A program made the translations under genes and the position numbers. A DNA stretch of 64,000 nucleotides. It comes from Frateuria edaphi (GTDB lineage: Bacteria > Pseudomonadota > Gammaproteobacteria > Xanthomonadales > Rhodanobacteraceae). The notes below the pieces were generated by a model. It saw nothing but the letters and a program-made list of their open reading frames with translations, searched no databases and was not told the origin of the DNA. Positions 1-7,992 of the stretch are shown piece by piece (the first letter of the stretch is position 1; every line of letters begins with the position of its first letter). Location of the stretch: positions 2,976,001 to 3,040,000 of the forward strand of contig NZ_CP088251.1 in NCBI RefSeq assembly GCF_021117405.1. The letters are read 5' to 3'.

Positions 1-43
1 CACAGAGCCAGCAGCACCGCCGGCAACCGGCCGCCCAAGGGCG

Positions 44-805
44 TCAGTCCGGCAGCAGGCTTCGGCCGATGTGGTGCAGGCCGGCCGGATCCAGGATCAG
101 GAGCTGGCGTCCTTCCACCTGGATCAGGTTCTGCGCGCGGAAGCGGCTCAGCACGCGGCTGACCGTCTCGGCGGCCAGGCGCAGGTAGTTGGCGATGTCG
201 CCGCGCGACATGCTGAGCTGGAACTGCGTGCCGGAGAAGCCGCGCGCGGCGTAGCGCTGGCCCAGGTCGGTAAGGAACGCGGCCATGCGCTCGTCGGCGC
301 TGTGGTCGCCGGCCAGCAGGCTGGCCGAACCCAGCTCCTTGCTGAGCAGGCGGAACAGGTGGCTCTGCACCGCCGGCATGCGCGCGGCCAGCGCGCTCAT
401 CGCCGGGAAGGAGAAGCGGCAGAAATAGGAGGTTTCCAGCGCGATGGCGTCGCACGGGAAATGCTCCGGATAGATCGCATTCAGGCCGATCACTTCGCCC
501 GGAAGGTAGAAACCCAGCACCTGCTCGCGACCTTCCTTGTCGACCATGCTGGTCTTCACCGTGCCCGAGCGCACCGCGAAGATGGCGCGGAACGGATTGC
601 CGGTGCGGAACACGTATTCGCCGGCCCGGAACGGGCCGACGTGTTCGACGAGGCAGTGCAGCTCGCGCAGTTCGAGCTTGCCGTAGCCCACCGCCTGGCA
701 GGCGCCGGCGAAGGCGCAGGTGCGGCAGAAGTGGGCCTCGTCGCCGTCATCGGCGATCGGGCTGGGCGGTTCGGGCAGGCGGCCCGCCTGGTTTTCCAAA
801 CGCAT
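44..805 (-). CDS. fnr: FNR-type oxygen-sensing transcriptional regulator
   Basis: Crp/Fnr-family activator of about 253 residues. The N-terminus has a C-x2-C-x5-C cluster (Cys27, 30, 36), and Cys129 in an ETSYFC context matches the fourth ligand of the FNR [4Fe-4S] cluster, so it should sense oxygen. A cyclic-nucleotide-like barrel follows, then a C-terminal helix-turn-helix whose recognition helix keeps the E-x2-SR signature (E213, S216, R217) that reads TTGAT half-sites. The ATG at 805 is chosen because an upstream start would overlap the hemN end. It lies about 20 bp downstream of hemN, so the two are probably co-transcribed from the promoter with the FNR box at 2260-2273, giving an autoregulatory loop. 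Confidence 0.93.
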   Translation of the reverse strand: MRLENQAGRLPEPPSPIADDGDEAHFCRTCAFAGACQAVGYGKLELRELHCLVEHVGPFRAGEYVFRTGNPFRAIFAVRSGTVKTSMVDKEGREQVLGFYLPGEVIGLNAIYPEHFPCDAIALETSYFCRFSFPAMSALAARMPAVQSHLFRLLSKELGSASLLAGDHSADERMAAFLTDLGQRYAARGFSGTQFQLSMSRGDIANYLRLAAETVSRVLSRFRAQNLIQVEGRQLLILDPAGLHHIGRSLLPD

Positions 806-825
806 CAGCAACGCCTTGTGGCCGG

Positions 826-2226
826 TCAGATCGTGCGCGAGAAGCGGCGTGGCGCTTCTTCGGCATGCAGGTAGGCATCGAAACACATCGCGATGCTACG
901 CAGCAACAGCCGCCCTCGTGCAGTCACCCGGATCATGCGCCCTTCCAGCGTCACCAGACCGTCGTCGGCCAGCGCGCGCAGGCGCGCCAGCTCGGCGGCG
1001 AAGTATTCGTCGAACAGCAGCCGGTGGCGGGCGCCGAACAGGCGGGTATCGACCTCGCCGTGGCACATCAGCTCGCCGATCAGCGCGCGGCGGATGATGT
1101 CGTCCTCGTCCAGCGCCAGGCCACGGGCGATCGGCAGGCGGCCGGCATCCAGCGCGGCGTAGTAGCCGGTGAGGTCGCGCGCGTTCTGGCTGTAGGTGTC
1201 GCCCACTCGCCCGATCGCGCTCACGCCCAGGCCCACGATGTCGCAGTCGCCATGGGTGGAATAGCCCTGGAAATTGCGCTGCAGGCTACCCTCGCGCTGG
1301 GCGCGGGCCAGCTCGTCGTCGTAGCGGGCGAAGTGGTCCATGCCGACGTAGACGTAGCCGGCGGCGGACAGCCGTTCCAGCGCGCGTCCGAACAGCGCCA
1401 GGCGGGTGGCCGGATCGGGCAACTCTTCGGCGTGGATGTGTTTCTGCGCCTTGAACAGGTCCGGCAGGTGCGCGTAGCCGTAGACCGCGACGCGGTCGGG
1501 CTCGAGCGCGATCACTTCGGTGAGCGTGCGGTCGAAGCCTTCCAGGTTCTGTTTGGGCAGGCCGTAGATCAGGTCCACGCTGGCCGAGACGAAGCCCGAT
1601 GCGCGCGCGACCTCGATCACCTCGCGCGTCTGTTCCACGCTCTGGATGCGGTTGACCGCCTGCTGCACCGCCGGGTCGAAGTCCTGGATGCCGACCGAGA
1701 GGCGGTTGAAGCCCATCTCACCCAGGCCGCGCATGTAGTGGCCGTCGGCGAAGCGCGGGTCGATCTCGATGCCGAACTCGCGCGAGCGCTCGCTGCTGAA
1801 GCTGAAGTGGCGCGCCAGCGATTCCATCAGCTCGCGCATGCGCGGCAGGTCCAGGAAGTTGGGCGTGCCGCCGCCGAAGTGCAGCTGGCGCACCGGGCGG
1901 TCGCGGTCGAACAGCGGCGCGGTCAGCTCGATCTCGCGGTAAAGGCGTTCGAGGTAGCGGTCGGCCTTGGCGATCTCGCGCGTGATCACGCGGTTGCAGC
2001 CGCAGTAGAAGCACGGGCTCATGCAGAAGGGCACGTGCACGTACAGCGACAGCGGGCGCGGGATCGGCTCCTCGTTGGAAGTGCGGATCGCCTCGCGCAG
2101 CGCCGGCTCGCCGAAGCGCGTGTGGAACTGCGGCGCGGTCGGGTAGCTGGTGTAGCGGGGGCCGGCGGTGTCGTAGCGGGCGATCAGCGCCGGATCGAAG
2201 GCGGGGGCGGCAATGGCGTGGTTCAT
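826..2226 (-). CDS. hemN: Oxygen-independent coproporphyrinogen III dehydrogenase
   Basis: Radical-SAM enzyme of 466 residues that decarboxylates coproporphyrinogen III to protoporphyrinogen IX without oxygen, in the cytoplasm. The cluster motif C-x3-C-x2-C-x-C is at Cys68, 72, 75 and 77, followed by a GGGTPNFL SAM-binding stretch. The N-terminal RYTSYPTAP is typical of true HemN rather than HemW. The ATG at 2226 gives the canonical N-terminus; the frame stays open upstream but that part is non-homologous and crosses the FNR box. It is the first gene of a hemN-fnr unit. Confidence 0.95.
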   Translation of the reverse strand: MNHAIAAPAFDPALIARYDTAGPRYTSYPTAPQFHTRFGEPALREAIRTSNEEPIPRPLSLYVHVPFCMSPCFYCGCNRVITREIAKADRYLERLYREIELTAPLFDRDRPVRQLHFGGGTPNFLDLPRMRELMESLARHFSFSSERSREFGIEIDPRFADGHYMRGLGEMGFNRLSVGIQDFDPAVQQAVNRIQSVEQTREVIEVARASGFVSASVDLIYGLPKQNLEGFDRTLTEVIALEPDRVAVYGYAHLPDLFKAQKHIHAEELPDPATRLALFGRALERLSAAGYVYVGMDHFARYDDELARAQREGSLQRNFQGYSTHGDCDIVGLGVSAIGRVGDTYSQNARDLTGYYAALDAGRLPIARGLALDEDDIIRRALIGELMCHGEVDTRLFGARHRLLFDEYFAAELARLRALADDGLVTLEGRMIRVTARGRLLLRSIAMCFDAYLHAEEAPRRFSRTI

Positions 2227-2259
2227 GGGGCCAGTGTGCCGGCGCGGCGCGGGGCGCTC

Positions 2260-2273
2260 TTGATCCGGGTCAA
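2260..2273 (-). promoter_or_regulatory. FNR box upstream of hemN
   Basis: The 14-mer TTGATCCGGGTCAA matches the FNR consensus TTGAT-N4-ATCAA at nine of ten fixed positions. Its centre is about 40 bp upstream of the hemN start codon. With a complete FNR gene just downstream of hemN, this is probably the site for anaerobic activation of hemN-fnr. The site is seen in the sequence; its function is inferred. Confidence 0.72.
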
Positions 2274-2472
2274 GGCACGGGCGCGGCGGGCGGGACAGAA
2301 GGTCGCGGGCGAATGACCGGCGAGGTCCTCCCATTCACCTGCCGGCACGGCTCCCGTAGGCCGGAGGAAGCCGCGTTCCCGAAGTATCCCGCCTCGCCCT
2401 TCCCGCGCAGGCGAACATTCTTCTCCGCTGGGACGAACGTGCCGGGGGCGGATGGGGGAGTCCTGCGGGCGA

Positions 2473-2715
2473 CTAGCCCCGCGGCGCGTCCTGCAGGTAG
2501 GCGCGCGTCGCTACCAGATCACGCACGCCCAGCGCGTCGCCGCCAAGGGAAGCCACCCGCCCGCCGCCGTGGCAGGACGCACACAGGTTGTTCGGCAGGT
2601 TCGCCGCGCGGGCGACCGGCGGGTGGCCGGCGGCATGCGTCGAGGCGACATGCACGGCCAGGCCAAGCAGCGGCGCGGCGACGAAAGCGGCAAGGGCAGG
2701 CAATGGATGCGGCAT
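2473..2715 (-). CDS. Small exported c-type cytochrome-like protein
   Basis: An 80-residue protein with a hydrophobic N-terminal segment (about residues 6-28) that looks like a signal peptide or anchor, followed by one haem-c attachment motif, CASCH, at residues 45-49. Only about 30 residues follow the motif and there is no clear distal Met ligand, so it is much shorter than a normal class I cytochrome c. It may be a minimal monohaem protein or a C-terminally shortened relic. An AAGGAG sequence about 10 bases before the ATG supports expression. It follows fahA on the same strand after a 74-bp gap and may be the last gene of the homogentisate operon. Confidence 0.62.
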   Translation of the reverse strand: MPHPLPALAAFVAAPLLGLAVHVASTHAAGHPPVARAANLPNNLCASCHGGGRVASLGGDALGVRDLVATRAYLQDAPRG

Positions 2716-2789
2716 CGGCAGGCTCCTTCTGTGAACGATGGCCGGCGGGCCAGGACCGCCCAGGCGCCTGTGCGCCCGGGCGGCACCGA

Positions 2790-3776
2790 TCATGCCTTCT
2801 GCGGCGTGATGGTTTGTTCGATGGCGCCGAAGATCGAGGCGCCGGCGGCGTCGGTGATCTCGATGCGCAGGCGGTCGCCAAACTTCAGGAACGGCGTGCT
2901 CGGCTTGCCGTCGCGCAGGGTTTCGACTGTGCGCTGCTCGGCCAGGCAGGAGGCGCCCTTGCTGGTGTCTTCGTTGGCGATGGTGCCCGAGCCGACGATG
3001 GTGCCGGCGGTCAGCGGGCGGGTCCTGGCCACGTGCGCGACCAGCTGGGCGAAGCTGAACTGCATGTCCACGCCGCAATCGGCCTCGCCGAACCACTTGC
3101 CATTGAGCCAGGTGCGCATGGGCAGGTGCAGCTTGTCGTCCCGCCACGCCTCGCCCAGTTCGTCCGGCGTGACCAGCACCGGCGAGAGCGCCGAGCGCGG
3201 CTTGCTCTGGAGGAAGCCGAAGCCCTTGGCCAGTTCGCCCGGGATCAGGCCACGCAACGAAACGTCGTTGACCAGGCCGATCAGCTGGATGTGTCCGGAG
3301 GCCTGGGCCGGCGTGGCGCCCATCGGCACGTCGTCGGTGACAACGATCACCTCTGCTTCCAGGTCGATGCCGAAGTCCTCGCTCGGCACCACCACCGGAT
3401 CGCGCGGCCCGAGGAAGCCGGCGCTGGTGGCCTGGTACATCAGCGGGTCGCTGTAGAAGCTCGCCGGCACCTCGGCGCCGCGCGCGCGACGCACGCGTTC
3501 GACATGCGGCAGGTAGGCGGAGCCGTCGACGAACTCGTAGGCGCGCGGCAGCGGGGAGGCGAGGTTGGCCATGTCCAGCGCAAACGCGCCCACGACTTCG
3601 CCGGCATTCAACGCTTCGGACAGGGTGTTCAGGCGCGGCGCCGCGTTCGACCAGTCATCCAGCGCGGCCTGCAGCGTCGGCGCGATGTGGATGGCGGTCA
3701 CCGCCTGCGTGAGGTCGCGGCTGACCACGATGAGCGTGCCGTCGCGGCCGCCTTCCTTGAGACTTGCCAGTTTCAT
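2790..3776 (-). CDS. fahA: Fumarylacetoacetase (fumarylacetoacetate hydrolase)
   Basis: FAH-family enzyme of 328 residues catalysing the last step of tyrosine/homogentisate catabolism, fumarylacetoacetate to fumarate and acetoacetate. The expected metal-binding acidic residues are visible: D110 in FYSD, the E-x-E pair at E140/E142, and D171 in VNDVSL. Its length fits the shorter bacterial form. It lies 18 bp behind the lipoprotein gene that follows hmgA, so hmgA-lipoprotein-fahA probably form one transcript. No maleylacetoacetate isomerase gene is nearby. Confidence 0.9.
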   Translation of the reverse strand: MKLASLKEGGRDGTLIVVSRDLTQAVTAIHIAPTLQAALDDWSNAAPRLNTLSEALNAGEVVGAFALDMANLASPLPRAYEFVDGSAYLPHVERVRRARGAEVPASFYSDPLMYQATSAGFLGPRDPVVVPSEDFGIDLEAEVIVVTDDVPMGATPAQASGHIQLIGLVNDVSLRGLIPGELAKGFGFLQSKPRSALSPVLVTPDELGEAWRDDKLHLPMRTWLNGKWFGEADCGVDMQFSFAQLVAHVARTRPLTAGTIVGSGTIANEDTSKGASCLAEQRTVETLRDGKPSTPFLKFGDRLRIEITDAAGASIFGAIEQTITPQKA

Positions 3777-3794
3777 GAGAACTCCGGATTGAAA

Positions 3795-4367
3795 TTAACC
3801 ACAGCCTTCCACGTAATCGACCTGCGGCGGCACGCCGGCGCGCCAGCGCGTCACCCTGCCCTGCGCGTCGGTCTCGAAGACCAGCACGCCCATGCCCTGC
3901 GGGGCGGTCACGCGCAACACCCTGCCACCAGGTAGGTATTTGTGCGGTGTCTCGCTGGCCCGCGCACCGTACAACGTGCGGATCTGTTCGGCGTGCATGC
4001 CGATCTTGCCGCCACCGGGCGCGGTTTCCTTCAGCGTGCCCACGTCGTAGCGCACGAAGCGGCCGCCTTCGAACATGAAGGCGAAGTCGGAGGGCGTCTT
4101 CGCCCACTTCGGCGTCTGGTAGAAGCACGCCTGGCCCGGTGGGCCGAGGCGAGTGAGCTCGCCCTTCCATGCGTCGGCGAACGCCTTTTCGTCCATGCCG
4201 AACCGGAGGTCACCGTAACCGTCGTAGCGGGCCATGCCTGCGGGAGCCGTATCGGCCGCACCACTGGTCGCGGCCGCGACGGGCGCGAGCGCCGGTGCAC
4301 TGCCCTGCTCGCCGCTGCCGCAGGCGGCGAGCAGCAGCGCGCAGACGGCGCCCGCGAGCCGGCGCAT
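3795..4367 (-). CDS. Lipoprotein of unknown function inside the hmgA-fahA operon
   Basis: About 190 residues with an N-terminal signal peptide ending in a lipobox (LLAAC, then GSG), an Ala/Pro-rich linker, and a globular part with Phe/Gly/Tyr-rich strands and two C-terminal cysteines. The start at 4367 shares one base with the hmgA stop (TGATG), indicating translational coupling; an in-frame ATG at 4376 is an alternative. I do not recognise the family. Its place between two catabolic enzymes suggests only co-expression, since the enzymes are cytoplasmic and this protein should sit in the envelope. Confidence 0.78.
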   Translation of the reverse strand: MRRLAGAVCALLLAACGSGEQGSAPALAPVAAATSGAADTAPAGMARYDGYGDLRFGMDEKAFADAWKGELTRLGPPGQACFYQTPKWAKTPSDFAFMFEGGRFVRYDVGTLKETAPGGGKIGMHAEQIRTLYGARASETPHKYLPGGRVLRVTAPQGMGVLVFETDAQGRVTRWRAGVPPQVDYVEGCG

Positions 4368-5674
4368 CAACCGCATCCCGGCTCGAAGTGCCGCGCGATG
4401 CCCTGCCAGCACTCGTAGTAGTTCTTCTGCAGCTGCGGCGATTCCAGTGCCTGGCGCGTCGGGCGGATCACCTTGCGCGTCTCGAACATGAAAGCCATGG
4501 TGCCGCCGATCACGTCGGGTTTCGAAAGGTCGGCGCTGGAGGCCTTCTCGAACGTCGCCGCATCGGGCCCGTGGCCGCTCATGCAGTTGTGCAGGCTGGC
4601 TCCGCCCGGCACGAAGCCCTCGGCCTTGGCGTCGTACACGCCGGTGATCAGGCCCATGAATTCGCTGGCCACGTTGCGATGGAACCACGGCGGGCGGAAG
4701 GTGTGCTGCGCCACCAGCCAGCGCGGCGGGAAGATCGCGAAATCCATGTTCGCGGTACCGGGCGTGTCGCTGCCGGAGGTCAGCACGGTGAAGATGGACG
4801 GATCCGGGTGGTCGTAGCTGATCGAGCCGATCGTGTTGAAGCGGCGCAGGTCGTACTTGTACGGCGCGTAGTTGCCGTGCCAGCCGACCACGTCCAGCGG
4901 CGAGTGGCCGATCTTCGCCTGCCACAGGCTGCCCTGGAACTTGGCGACCAGGCGGAAGTCACCTTCGACGTCCTCGTAGGCCGCCGCCGGGGTCAGGAAA
5001 TCGCGCGCATTGGCAAGGCAGTTGGAACCGATGGGGCCCAGGTCCGGCAAGCGCAGCAGCGCGCCGAAGTTCTCGCAGACGTAGCCGCGGGCTTCGCCGT
5101 CCGGCAGCTCCACGCGGAAGCGCACGCCGCGCGGAATCACCGCGATCTCCTGCGGCTCCAGCTCGATGACGCCCAGCTCCGTGGCCAGGTGCAGGCGGCC
5201 GTGCTGGGGCACGATCAGCAGTTCGCCGTCGGCGTCGTAGAAGTAGCGGCCTTCCATCGAGCGGTTGGCCGCGTACAGGTGAATGCCGATGCCAGCCTGT
5301 TCGGCCGGCCCGCCGTTGCCGGCGATGGTGACCAGGCCATCGACGAAATCGGTGGGCTGCGCCGGGCTGGGCAGCGGGTCCCAGCGCAACTGGTTGGGCG
5401 TGGCCGGGGCTTCGTCGAAGCGGTTGTGGAAGCGCCCGTGCGCCAGCGGCTCGAACGGCTCGTGCACGGCGGCCGGGCGGATGCGGTAAAGCCAGCTGCG
5501 GCGGTTGACGTGGCGCGGCGCGGTGAAGGCGGTGCCGGAGAGCTGCTCGGCGTAGAGGCCGTGGGCCACGCGCTGGGGGGAATTCTGGCCCTCGGGAAGG
5601 GTGCCCGGGATCGCCTCGGTGGCGAACTCGTTGCCGAAGCCCGATTGGTATGCCGATACGTTGCCCGTCTTCAT
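4367..5674 (-). CDS. hmgA: Homogentisate 1,2-dioxygenase
   Basis: Non-haem Fe(II) ring-cleavage dioxygenase of 435 residues converting homogentisate to maleylacetoacetate. The N-terminal YQSGFGNEF signature is intact, and the C-terminal cupin keeps the likely iron ligands in PWFHRN, ASEFMGL and SGHGPD. The ATG at 5674 gives the family N-terminus. It heads the hmgA-lipoprotein-fahA unit, and hpd lies nearby on the same strand with the DUF5362 gene between them in the opposite direction. Confidence 0.95.
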   Translation of the reverse strand: MKTGNVSAYQSGFGNEFATEAIPGTLPEGQNSPQRVAHGLYAEQLSGTAFTAPRHVNRRSWLYRIRPAAVHEPFEPLAHGRFHNRFDEAPATPNQLRWDPLPSPAQPTDFVDGLVTIAGNGGPAEQAGIGIHLYAANRSMEGRYFYDADGELLIVPQHGRLHLATELGVIELEPQEIAVIPRGVRFRVELPDGEARGYVCENFGALLRLPDLGPIGSNCLANARDFLTPAAAYEDVEGDFRLVAKFQGSLWQAKIGHSPLDVVGWHGNYAPYKYDLRRFNTIGSISYDHPDPSIFTVLTSGSDTPGTANMDFAIFPPRWLVAQHTFRPPWFHRNVASEFMGLITGVYDAKAEGFVPGGASLHNCMSGHGPDAATFEKASSADLSKPDVIGGTMAFMFETRKVIRPTRQALESPQLQKNYYECWQGIARHFEPGCG

Positions 5675-5795
5675 GACCTCAGCTCCGATGGTGGCAGGCC
5701 CTGTGCGGCCATGCCCTTTGCCTCTACTCTCTGCCCGGCCGGGCATCCAGGGGGAAGCCCGGTCCCACTTACGCACTCAAAACCAGGGGAACCAC

Positions 5796-6188
5796 ATGTC
5801 TTACGTACCTGCCGCACCCGGCGCGGGCATGCCTGCGCGCGCAACCCGCGAAATCGGCCTGCCGCTGGCATCGGCCGCGGGCTGGATGAAGTTCATCGGC
5901 ATCATGTTCATCATCCAGGGTGCGCTCACCGCCATCACCATCATCGGCATCCTCATTGCCTGGTTGCCGATCTGGATCGGCGTGCTGCTGCTCCAGTCGG
6001 CCGGGGCCGCGCAGCGCTCGCAGCTCCAGGACGATGCCAACGCACTGATCGAAGCCCTGTCGCGGCTGAAGACCTATTTCGTGATCCAGGGCGTGCTCTA
6101 CCTGGTCGGCCTCGCGCTGATGGTCATCTACTTCGTGTTCTTCGGTGCAGTGGTCGCCGCCATGCTGCACAACAACCTCGGTCACTGA
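5796..6188 (+). CDS. DUF5362-like small membrane protein
   Basis: A 130-residue protein with two strongly hydrophobic regions, about residues 30-65 (probably a hairpin of two helices) and 95-125, separated by a polar stretch containing QRSQLQDD. This architecture matches the DUF5362 family of unknown function. An AGGGGA ribosome-binding site precedes the ATG. It stands alone, divergent from hmgA and convergent with hpd, with only 21 bp to the hpd stop. Confidence 0.75.
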   Translation: MSYVPAAPGAGMPARATREIGLPLASAAGWMKFIGIMFIIQGALTAITIIGILIAWLPIWIGVLLLQSAGAAQRSQLQDDANALIEALSRLKTYFVIQGVLYLVGLALMVIYFVFFGAVVAAMLHNNLGH

Positions 6189-6198
6189 CCGCTGTTCC

Positions 6199-6224
6199 CG
6201 CGGCGTGCCTTACAGCACGCCGCG
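6199..6224. terminator. Shared hairpin between convergent genes
   Basis: A perfect 10-bp stem (CGCGGCGTGC / GCACGCCGCG) with a 6-base loop spans the 21-bp gap between the DUF5362 gene and hpd. Its right arm includes the last hpd codons. There is no U-tract, so it is a possible bidirectional terminator or 3'-end protecting structure rather than a certain intrinsic terminator. Confidence 0.45.
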
Positions 6225-7304
6225 CTTCATCTGGTCGCGTTCGATCGATTCGAACAACGCCTGGAAGTTGCCCTCGCCGAATCCCTCGTTGCCCTTGCGC
6301 TGGATGATCTCGAAGAAGATCGGCCCGATGTTGTTCTGCGTGAAGATCTGCAGCAGCTTGCGCTGTTTGGTCTCTGGATCGGCGTCGATCAGGATCTTGT
6401 TCCTGCGCAAACGCGGCACGTCCTCGCCGTGGTCGGGAATGCGCATGTCGATCACGTCGAAGTAGGTATCGGGCGTATCGAGGAACTCCACGCCCTGCTC
6501 GCGCATTTTCTCGACCGTGGCGTAGATGTCGTCGGTGAAGCAGGCGATGTGCTGGATGCCCTCGCCGTGATAGGCGTCTAGGTACTCGTTGATCTGGCTC
6601 TTCGGGTCGCTCGACTCGTTGAGCGGGATGCGCACGATGCCGTCCGGCGCCGTCATCGCCTTGGACACCAGGCCGGTCTTGGCGCCCTTGATGTCGAAGT
6701 AGCGGATCTCGCGGAAGTTGAACAGCCGCTCGTAGTAGTCCGACCACTTCTGCATGTTGCCGAAGTAGAGGTTGTGCGTGAGGTGGTCGATGAAGGTCAG
6801 GCCGAAACCCTTGGGATTCTTCTCGGCGCCCGGCACGGCCTCGTAGTCGCCGTCGTAGACGTCGCCCCTGGCGCCGTAGCGGTCCACCAGGTACAGCATG
6901 CAGTCGCCGATGCCCTTGACCACCGGCGCATCGACCGCCTTGCTGGCGGCCTTGTGATCGACCGCCTCGCCACCGTTGCCGAGCACCTTCCGGCACACCT
7001 CGTCCGAGGGCGTCTTGAAGCGGATCGCGAAGCCGCAGGCGCAGGGACCGTGCTTGGCCGCGAAATCGGCGGCGAAGGAATCCGGATCCTCGTTCACGAG
7101 GAAGTTCACGCCGTTCTGGCGGTACACGGTGATCGCCCTGCGCTTGTGCTTGAGCACGGCGGTGAAGCCCATCTTGCGGAACAGCTCGTGCAGCTCGCCA
7201 CCGCGGCTCGCCGGCGCGGCGAACTCGACGAACTCGAAGCCGTCGATGCCCATCGGGTTCTCGAAGGTGGTGACCTGCATGCCGAGGTTCGGTTGGGCGT
7301 TCAT
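6210..7304 (-). CDS. hpd: 4-Hydroxyphenylpyruvate dioxygenase
   Basis: Fe(II) enzyme of 364 residues converting 4-hydroxyphenylpyruvate to homogentisate, the substrate of HmgA. Two VOC-type halves are present, with the iron ligands in the C-terminal half: His in IDHLTHN, His in GIQHIA and Glu in FFEIIQ. An AGGAG sits about 8 bases before the ATG at 7304. It is divergent from a MarR-type gene, and its promoter contains an imperfect palindrome (7405-7418). Confidence 0.95.
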   Translation of the reverse strand: MNAQPNLGMQVTTFENPMGIDGFEFVEFAAPASRGGELHELFRKMGFTAVLKHKRRAITVYRQNGVNFLVNEDPDSFAADFAAKHGPCACGFAIRFKTPSDEVCRKVLGNGGEAVDHKAASKAVDAPVVKGIGDCMLYLVDRYGARGDVYDGDYEAVPGAEKNPKGFGLTFIDHLTHNLYFGNMQKWSDYYERLFNFREIRYFDIKGAKTGLVSKAMTAPDGIVRIPLNESSDPKSQINEYLDAYHGEGIQHIACFTDDIYATVEKMREQGVEFLDTPDTYFDVIDMRIPDHGEDVPRLRRNKILIDADPETKQRKLLQIFTQNNIGPIFFEIIQRKGNEGFGEGNFQALFESIERDQMKRGVL

Positions 7305-7398
7305 GGCGCTCTCCTCAAAGGCTGGAAGACGTAGAGTGGGCGGTGCGGCCACGTCCGCGAGGATGCGCGGGGACCACGAAGATTCCGGCTAGATCTCC

Positions 7399-7427
7399 GT
7401 TATAGTTACATATGAAACCATTTGCAA
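7399..7427 (-). promoter_or_regulatory. Predicted sigma70 promoter of hpd
   Basis: Read on the minus strand, TTGCAA (7427-7422) is separated by exactly 17 bp from TATAAC (7404-7399). This is a good -35/-10 pair in an otherwise very GC-rich region. Transcription would start near 7392, leaving a leader of about 88 bases before hpd. Confidence 0.55.
7405..7418. promoter_or_regulatory. Candidate MarR-type operator in the hpd promoter
   Basis: GTTACATATGAAAC is an imperfect palindrome (12 of 14 positions symmetric) that falls wholly within the 17-bp spacer of the predicted hpd promoter and upstream of the likely GTG start of the divergent regulator. A repressor bound here would block RNA polymerase at hpd and could also limit its own gene. 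The palindrome is seen; binding is inferred. Confidence 0.5.
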
Positions 7428-7441
7428 GGAGCCGCGCTGCC

Positions 7442-7921
7442 GTGCCAGCCAAGCGCCCACCTGACCGACCGCCCGCCGAACACGCACCACTCGAACTCGA
7501 GCATTTCCTGCCGTATCAACTGTCGATCGTGTCCAACACGGTCAGCCAAGCGATCGCCGACGATTACCAGCGCCGTTTCGACTTGGGGGTCACCGAGTGG
7601 CGGGTGATGGCCGTGTTGGCACGTTTCGACGGACTGTCGGCGCGCGAGGTGGCCGAGCGCACGGCGATGGACAAGGTGGCGGTGAGCCGCGCGTTGGCGC
7701 GACTGGTCGAGGCCGGGCGCGTGGATCGCGCGATCCACGACGGCGACAAGCGCCGCTCGGTGCTCAATCTTTCCGAAGCGGGCTGGGTGATCCACGATCA
7801 GGTGGCGCCGATGGCGCGGGCGCGCGAACGCGAGCTGCTGGCGAAGCTCGATGTCGAGGAGCGGGCCTGGCTCGAGCGCATCCTGGACAAGCTGATGCCA
7901 AGCCAGGACACGCCCCTTTAG
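7442..7921 (+). CDS. MarR-family regulator, probable hpd regulator
   Basis: About 159 residues with a MarR winged helix: the recognition-helix region VAERTAMDKVAVSRALARL is followed by a basic wing (HDGDKRRS). Divergence from hpd points to control of tyrosine catabolism, as for HpdR-like regulators. I prefer the GTG at 7442 because AAGGAG lies 10 bases upstream. The ATG at 7412 has no ribosome-binding site and sits inside the palindrome at 7405-7418. Confidence 0.86.
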   Translation: MPAKRPPDRPPAEHAPLELEHFLPYQLSIVSNTVSQAIADDYQRRFDLGVTEWRVMAVLARFDGLSAREVAERTAMDKVAVSRALARLVEAGRVDRAIHDGDKRRSVLNLSEAGWVIHDQVAPMARARERELLAKLDVEERAWLERILDKLMPSQDTPL

Positions 7922-7981
7922 GGTGGGCCGCAGCCCACCATTCCTTCACCGCAAAGCGCGTGGCGGGCTGAGGCCCACCCT
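7920..7981. repeat. REP-like palindromic element (GGTGGGC type)
   Basis: Two inverted units, AGGGTGGGCC-GCA-GCCCACC and GGCGGGCT-GAG-GCCCACCCT, face each other between the MarR gene and the convergent transporter gene. The same GGGC/GCCCACC core recurs at 35981 and 41358, which argues for a dispersed REP family. It may also act as a transcription end. Confidence 0.6.
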
Positions 7982-7992
7982 GCGGTTGGTGC

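Noticed and set aside
865-2316. A 483-codon plus-strand frame opposite hemN
   Set aside because: Gln/Ala/Arg/His-rich composition and exact antisense position are typical of high-GC shadow frames; hemN on the other strand has all motifs.
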